Assembly (NCBI GenBank): GCA_009778415.1
Contig: WRJV01000230.1
Coordinates: 1-7,895, forward strand
Direction: 5' to 3'
DNA from: Clostridiales bacterium
GTDB taxonomy: Bacteria; Bacillota; Clostridia; Peptostreptococcales; Anaerovoracaceae
Length of the DNA: 7,895 bases
Shown here one piece after another: positions 4,875 to 7,895 of the stretch (within the stretch, counting starts at the first letter, position 1; each line of letters begins with the position of its first letter). The position numbers were made by a program, and so were the translations under genes. Under the pieces are notes generated by a model that was not told the origin of the DNA, did not search any database, and saw only the letters and a program-made list of their open reading frames with translations.

Positions 4875-6167
4875 TCACAATGTTACAAGCTTTTTGTTGT
4901 AAAGCGCCTGAAGCGACTTTAATACTCCGAATTTGGAATGTTCGTAAGTCAGCCCTCCTTGGAAATACACAATGTACGGTGGCCTGATCGGCGCATCTGC
5001 GGAGAGCTCTATTGAAGACCCTTGAATGAACGCCCCTGCCGCCATTACGACTTGGTCTTCGTAGCCCGGCATGTCCCATGGAACGGGGGTCACATGGGAA
5101 TCTATCGGGGCTGCGGCCTGCACCCCTTCGCAGAAAGCTACCACTGCTTCCGGCGAACCCAGCTTTACTGCCTCGATGATGTCGCTCCTCGTGTCTTCCG
5201 GCTTTGGACAGACTTCAAAACCCAGGTTCTCAAAAACTTTTGCGCAAAGTATAGCGCCTTTGACTGCCCCGTTGACGGTTTTGGGCGCGATGAAAAGCCC
5301 TTGGAACATGGAGCGGCTCTGCCCAAACATCAACCCGCACTCCCCTCCTATGCCCGGCGACGTCATCCTGTAGGAAATCGTTTCTACCAAGTCAGCCCTT
5401 CCGGCTATGTAGCCTCCGCTGACCGCAATGCCACCCCCCGGGTTCTTTATCAGCGAGCCTGCCAGGACGTCGGCACCCACCTCTATGGGCTCCCGAGTGT
5501 CGAGGAATTCCCCGTAGCAGTTGTCCACCATGCAGACTGTGCCTGGGCTTTCCGACTTTACGAAAGCCGCCCATTCCTCTATTTCAGGTATCGTGACGGC
5601 TTTCCTCCATCCGTACCCGGTCGCCCGTTGAAGCAGGATCATTCTGGTTTTTGCCGACATGGCGCCCTTAAGAGCTCCGTAGTCTATCCTGCCGTCAGCT
5701 TTTAGCTCAACTTGTTTGTATGTAATGCCGAATTCTTTGAGGGACCCACGGCCTTCCCCCCTCGTCCCGATTACTTCCTCAAGGGTGTCGTAAGGCCTTC
5801 CGGTGCAGCAAATCAGCTCGTCTCCCGGCCTTAATATGCCTGTTAACGTTAAAGTTAACGCATGTGTCCCGTTGACTATGATCGGGCGCACCAGTGCGGC
5901 TTCGGCTTTGAAAATATCAGCGTAGACTTTTTCCAGGGTTTCCCTGCCGGCGTCGCCGTAGCCATAACCTGTGTTCCATGAGAAATGCACGTCGCTCACC
6001 CGGTTTTCCTGAAAGGCGGAAAGCACCTTGTACTGGTTGAAGGCCATGATGTCGTCCAAACCGTCAAAGATGCCGCCGACTTCTTCTTCTGCCTTGTTTA
6101 CAGCATTCAGCACTTCGCTCGGTATGCCTAAGCTTCCTGTCAGCAATTCAAAAGTGTTTTTTTGCAT
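4875..6167 (-). CDS. ynbB: YnbB-like PLP-dependent enzyme (methionine gamma-lyase family / 'aluminum resistance')
   Basis: A 430-residue cytosolic fold-type I PLP enzyme of the family annotated as methionine gamma-lyase family or aluminum resistance protein. Seen: HFSWNTGYGYGDAGRE (61-76), IIVNGTHAL (96-104), MVDNCYGEF (213-221) with the cofactor-contacting Asp215, and the Schiff-base lysine Lys241 in SLIKNPGGG (238-246), followed by SGGYIAGR. Length is normal for the family. The true substrate is not settled; carbon-sulfur lyase activity is presumed from homology. ATG 6167 starts one base after the recombinase stop (TAA-A-ATG), with AAGGAAG inside the recombinase's last codons serving as ribosome site, so the two are translationally linked. 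ynbB also lies near miaA in B. subtilis, so the neighbourhood is partly conserved. Confidence 0.92.
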   Translation of the reverse strand: MQKNTFELLTGSLGIPSEVLNAVNKAEEEVGGIFDGLDDIMAFNQYKVLSAFQENRVSDVHFSWNTGYGYGDAGRETLEKVYADIFKAEAALVRPIIVNGTHALTLTLTGILRPGDELICCTGRPYDTLEEVIGTRGEGRGSLKEFGITYKQVELKADGRIDYGALKGAMSAKTRMILLQRATGYGWRKAVTIPEIEEWAAFVKSESPGTVCMVDNCYGEFLDTREPIEVGADVLAGSLIKNPGGGIAVSGGYIAGRADLVETISYRMTSPGIGGECGLMFGQSRSMFQGLFIAPKTVNGAVKGAILCAKVFENLGFEVCPKPEDTRSDIIEAVKLGSPEAVVAFCEGVQAAAPIDSHVTPVPWDMPGYEDQVVMAAGAFIQGSSIELSADAPIRPPYIVYFQGGLTYEHSKFGVLKSLQALYNKKLVTL

Positions 6168-6168
6168 T

Positions 6169-7326
6169 TTATTCTTCCTTTCCGCTGTCTTTTCCGTTGT
6201 TTTCTGTCCGTTCGAGCTCCCATTCCATATCGTTTACAAGGTCTCGCTTGACGTTCATCTTGTGGGCCGCGTATAGCTGCGTCGTCGTCACCTGCTCGTG
6301 GTCGAGGAGCGCTTGGACGTCGAATATTGAGTTCCCCCGCCCTATCAGGCTGGTGGCGGCTGTGGCGCGGAGCTTGTGGGGGCTGTACCCGGCATCCCGT
6401 GACGTCTTCAGCCCCAGCGAAGTGTATTTTTTCACGAGCTCCCGTATCTGCCTTTCAGTCATGCGGCTCCCTTGCAGCGAAAGGAACAGCGCGTCCTTGT
6501 GCAGCGGGTCGACCCTGTCTCCTTGCGCCCTCTCCCCTTCAAGGTATTCTGTCACCACTTTTACGACGGACTTGTTTAATGGCATGGTCGATTCCTTGCC
6601 GCGCTTCCTGTATATTTTAAACTCGCCTCTTGAAAAATTGATGGAGGAAACGTTCAGCTGCTGCAGTTCGGAAAGCCTGAGCCCGTAGGTTAGGAACAGC
6701 ACCAGTATGGCTTTGTCCCTTTTTTTTGTCTTCTCCCAAAACTCCCGCTCTTTTTTGGTCAGCCCATCGCCTGTTGAAACGGCGTCAAGCATCACCATCA
6801 CTTCGTCGTCCTGAAGCGCCTTTATCTCGCGTTCGCCGGACTTCGGTACGCGTATCGGGTCAAACCCGTCCGTGATGTTGTTGTCGACCAGCCCGTCCCT
6901 GTAGAGGTATTTGAAAAGCACGGAAACCGACGATTTTTTCCTCGCTAGGGACCTGTTCTGGTTTTCGTAAATGTACACGGCCTTTTCTGTTTCGGTCTCG
7001 TACCTTCTGCAGTAGTCGATGAAGAAGTTCACGTCGCTTGCCTTGACTTTGTTGAACTCGCTTTGGGAAATGCCCTTTGTATCTTCAGATGCGGAAATGC
7101 CTGTTTCCCTTATAAGGTAATTGCAGAAGAACCTTATGTCGTGCAGGTAGGCGAGCCTGCTCATCGGAAGCACGTTGCCTCGCAGGTAAGCAAAAAAACC
7201 GCGCATGAAGCCGGGCAGCTCCTTTTCTATTGCTTGGCACTGCATCACCGTTTCGTTTTCTTTCTTCACCACGTTGTCCGGTTTGTCGCTCTTGTTGTGG
7301 ATTCTTATCTCTTTTCTTGCAGCCAT
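6169..7326 (-). CDS. XerS-like tyrosine recombinase
   Basis: A 385-residue tyrosine recombinase with an N-terminal SAM-like core-binding domain (about 33-155) and a catalytic domain (about 168-365). The full catalytic set is visible: Arg217 (YGLRLSE), Lys244 (RGKES), His317 and Arg320 (SPHKLRAT), His343 (LLDHEQ) and Tyr352 (TTQLYAAH). It is longer than typical XerC/XerD (about 300). The pattern LPMSRLAYLHDIRFFCNYL (53-71) and the charged insert around 185-203 just before RDKAILVLFL recall XerS, the single recombinase of streptococci that resolves chromosome dimers. I infer XerS-like from memory, without an alignment. The first 28 residues are basic and unusual. ATG 7326 follows GGGAGGTGG and overlaps miaA by 22 bases. 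Chromosome-dimer resolution is plausible; a captured integrase is the alternative. Confidence 0.9.
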   Translation of the reverse strand: MAARKEIRIHNKSDKPDNVVKKENETVMQCQAIEKELPGFMRGFFAYLRGNVLPMSRLAYLHDIRFFCNYLIRETGISASEDTKGISQSEFNKVKASDVNFFIDYCRRYETETEKAVYIYENQNRSLARKKSSVSVLFKYLYRDGLVDNNITDGFDPIRVPKSGEREIKALQDDEVMVMLDAVSTGDGLTKKEREFWEKTKKRDKAILVLFLTYGLRLSELQQLNVSSINFSRGEFKIYRKRGKESTMPLNKSVVKVVTEYLEGERAQGDRVDPLHKDALFLSLQGSRMTERQIRELVKKYTSLGLKTSRDAGYSPHKLRATAATSLIGRGNSIFDVQALLDHEQVTTTQLYAAHKMNVKRDLVNDMEWELERTENNGKDSGKEE

Positions 7327-7895
7327 CCGACCACCTCCCTAGCCCCTTCCTTGTCGTTTTCGTATTCAGAAAGGTTGAACCATTTCATGCCGCCGCAGCG
7401 CTTGAACCAAGTAACCTGCCTCTTTGCGTAATTTCGTGTGTTCTGCTTGACCATGCGGACTGCTTCTGCCAGATCGCACTCGCCGTTCAGGTAGCTGATT
7501 ACCTCTTTGTACCCTATCCCTTTCATCGAAACGTCGCCTGGTGAAAGCCCCATGGCAAGGAGCGATTCCACTTCTGAGACGAGGCCCATCTCAACGAGGC
7601 TGTCCACCCGCGCGTTTATCCGCGCATACAGCTCCGGCCTCTCCCTGTTCAAGCACACGAGCTCTGTTTGGTAATCGCCTGTCTTGACGAAGGAGTTTTC
7701 AAACGGCATTATTCGGCTGCCTGCTTTTTCTGCTACTTCGAGGGCGCGTATAATTTTCTTCAGGTTGTTTGGGTGAATACGGGCCGCAGCAGCAGGGTCT
7801 TTTTCGGCAAGCCTTGCATGGACGTATTCGTTGCCGAAAGCCGCCGCCAGCCCTTCGATCTCCTTGCGGTAGCTGCTTTCTGCGGGCGGAGCCGT
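7305..7895 (-). CDS. miaA: tRNA dimethylallyltransferase MiaA, C-terminal part (5' end outside window)
   Basis: MiaA moves a dimethylallyl group from DMAPP to N6 of adenosine 37 in tRNAs that read codons beginning with U. The window holds the last 196 codons; family members are about 310 residues, so the N-terminal P-loop and roughly 115 residues lie beyond 7895. Reading continues openly from the window edge (TAPPAESSYRKEIEG). Seen: HPNNLKKIIRALEV (41-54 of the visible part), SMKGIGYKEVISYL (123-136) and the tRNA-binding tail KQNTRNYAKRQVTWFKR (150-166), all diagnostic. The gene is intact where visible. Its last 22 bases overlap the recombinase gene, whose ribosome binding site lies within the miaA coding sequence, so the two are expressed together. 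Confidence 0.95.
   Translation of the reverse strand, partial: TAPPAESSYRKEIEGLAAAFGNEYVHARLAEKDPAAAARIHPNNLKKIIRALEVAEKAGSRIMPFENSFVKTGDYQTELVCLNRERPELYARINARVDSLVEMGLVSEVESLLAMGLSPGDVSMKGIGYKEVISYLNGECDLAEAVRMVKQNTRNYAKRQVTWFKRCGGMKWFNLSEYENDKEGAREVVGWLQEKR

Noticed and set aside
5022..5705. Plus-strand 227-codon open frame inside the YnbB-like gene
   Set aside because: It is a shadow of a strongly conserved PLP-enzyme gene on the other strand. Its translation is rich in Pro, Arg and Cys, without recognisable motifs.
6169..7326. Mobile integrase marking a prophage or genomic island
   Set aside because: No att-like direct repeats, tRNA gene, excisionase or phage genes are visible, and the gene is overlapped and coupled with housekeeping neighbours.

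Overview
This window looks like a chromosomal segment from an anaerobic Gram-positive bacterium, most likely of class Clostridia. The evidence is indirect: strong GGAGG-type ribosome binding sites with frequent TTG starts, LexA boxes of the Bacillus type (GAAC-N4-GTTC), a YneA-like LysM protein, a YnbB-type PLP enzyme beside miaA, and a XerS-like recombinase. Base composition is roughly balanced. I cannot name a genus.

Layout. A two-gene plus-strand unit (178-1534) encodes a short SerA-type 2-hydroxyacid dehydrogenase and a DUF3830 protein with a probable cyclophilin-like fold. It ends in a 367-base non-coding stretch (1535-1901) holding a long perfect hairpin, a bidirectional terminator, a 34-base tandem repeat and AT-rich palindromes. 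Everything after that lies on the minus strand. Read in the direction of transcription, from 7895 downward, the order is: miaA (cut by the window edge), a XerS-like tyrosine recombinase, a YnbB-like PLP enzyme, a metallo-beta-lactamase-fold hydrolase, a flavin-split-barrel/GNAT fusion, and a VTT-domain membrane protein. Most of these genes overlap or lie within 10 bases of each other (the largest gap is 67 bases), so a single read-through transcript is plausible.

The last minus-strand gene (1902-2210) encodes a 102-residue membrane-anchored LysM protein resembling YneA, the SOS-induced division inhibitor of Bacillus. It has its own promoter with perfect consensus hexamers (TTGACA, 17-base spacer, TATAAT). 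Three LexA-like operators sit at about 31-32 base intervals: one upstream of -35 and overlapping the stop of the previous gene, one inside the spacer, and one just after the predicted start site. This is the most striking feature of the window. No lexA gene is visible, although in Bacillus subtilis lexA is divergent from yneA.

How the genes may work together. The SOS-controlled division-inhibitor candidate and the Xer-type recombinase both suggest links between DNA damage, chromosome state and cell division. The other genes are tRNA modification and general metabolism or stress genes. I see no phage, CRISPR, insertion sequence or defence system. The best leads are the triple-operator SOS promoter, the Xer gene locked between miaA and ynbB, the PNPOx-GNAT fusion, the SerA-DUF3830 pair and the repeat-rich convergent intergenic region.
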